The position numbers were made by a program, and so were the translations under genes. From Candidatus Roseilinea mizusawaensis (GTDB taxonomy: Bacteria; Chloroflexota; Anaerolineae; J036; Brachytrichaceae), in assembly GCA_016841965.1 (NCBI GenBank), contig JAEANN010000017.1:1-64000 (forward strand): a stretch of 64,000 bases of DNA. Reading direction: 5' to 3'. Numbering within the stretch: the stretch's first letter is position 1; every line of letters starts with the position of its first letter. Shown piece after piece: positions 63,790 through 64,000 of the stretch. The notes beneath the pieces were generated by a model that saw only the letters and a program-made list of their open reading frames with translations, was not told where the DNA came from and did no database searches.

Positions 63790-64000
63790 ATGTTGAAGCA
63801 ATATAGCTATGCCGAGAGGCCCGACCTGATCAAACAAGTGCGTGACATGATCCGCAGGTCGTGGCCAAAGTTCATGCTGCAGGACCCCATCGCCGACCGG
63901 CTGTGGGAGCGCATGGAAGACGAGTTCGCCAATTTTCAATTTACTCTGAGCGATGACAACGACCGGGTAGTGGCGATGGGCAATTGTATGCCGTTTGTCT
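63790..64000 (+). CDS. Partial gene, GNAT-like N-terminus, cut by window edge
   Basis: Seventy codons from the ATG at 63790 (MLKQYSYAERPDLIKQ...). Text such as RRSWPKFMLQDPIADRLWERM and FQFTLSDDNDRVVAMGN resembles the start of GNAT-like acetyltransferases with a W-P-x-F-M/L-x-D opening. No start-deciding Shine-Dalgarno; a short CCGGTCATGCCGG palindrome lies just upstream. Confidence 0.6.
   Translation, partial: MLKQYSYAERPDLIKQVRDMIRRSWPKFMLQDPIADRLWERMEDEFANFQFTLSDDNDRVVAMGNCMPFV

Overview
The window is a high-GC bacterial chromosome segment, most likely from a member of the Chloroflexota (Anaerolineae-like). This is inferred from gene content, not from a marker gene; no rRNA or tRNA was found. 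Pointers are: the exported repeat protein at the left edge ends in a short 'PIVLR'-type tail like those of many exported Chloroflexota proteins; the surface proteins use DUF11-like domains; pyruvate:ferredoxin oxidoreductase, Hyp hydrogenase-maturation genes and a TRAP transporter suggest facultative or anaerobic heterotrophy; and there are many short heptamer tandem arrays. The hexamer GCCGGC is strikingly over-represented.

Layout. 1-3876: two exported or surface proteins with Fn3-like and DUF11-like modules. 3884-13958: a nitrogenous-base locus. ygeW (carbamoyltransferase) and ygeY (M20 hydrolase) face left. A rightward run carries a PyrK-like flavoprotein, dihydroorotase, a membrane protein, a pseudouridine-kinase-like PfkB protein, a phytol-kinase-like protein, an SsnA-like amidohydrolase and a dihydropyrimidinase. 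It resembles the ygeW/ygeY/ssnA/hyuA purine-degradation clusters, mixed with pyrimidine genes. 13951-17987: an atypical response regulator, VanZ, thioredoxin reductase, inositol phosphatase and a zinc-ribbon membrane protein. 17984-23377: hypF, hypC, hypD, hypE facing left, with several tandem arrays in and around them. 23987-27226: TRAP transporter dctQM, with dctP convergent to them. 27590-34617: a methyltransferase, a UroD-like protein, a dihydroorotate-dehydrogenase-like protein and a single-chain PFOR.

34973-44563 is an unusual leftward envelope cluster. It has a polytopic membrane protein, a PQQ-type beta-propeller, a SnoaL-like protein, an HtrA-type protease with a carboxypeptidase-regulatory-like tail, a membrane-anchored domain, and two PrsW-like proteins (one fused to the same anchored domain) that both seem to lack canonical active-site residues. 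The module looks duplicated and is the best candidate here for an undescribed system. 44902-49044: a VC0807-like membrane protein, OsmC, a two-domain disulfide oxidoreductase, an anti-sigma factor with a His-rich N-terminus, an ECF sigma factor and a Xer-type recombinase. 49092-61363: serA, an M24 peptidase, an aminotransferase, a sugar nucleotidyltransferase, purB, mevalonate kinase, a UbiA-type prenyltransferase, an FHA protein and an HrpB-like helicase. 61364-64000: a small self-contained transcription unit (promoter, 35-codon ORF, two tandem terminators), a GNAT protein, a free-standing ABC-F-type C-terminal coiled coil, and a partial gene at the right edge.

Several tandem heptamer arrays lie in frame inside conserved enzymes (PyrK-like, SsnA-like, HypF at three places, PurB N-terminus). 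Four intergenic or genic arrays share one CAGAYNN heptamer consensus. Start codons were moved downstream of the longest ORF where a Shine-Dalgarno sequence or family alignment favoured it.
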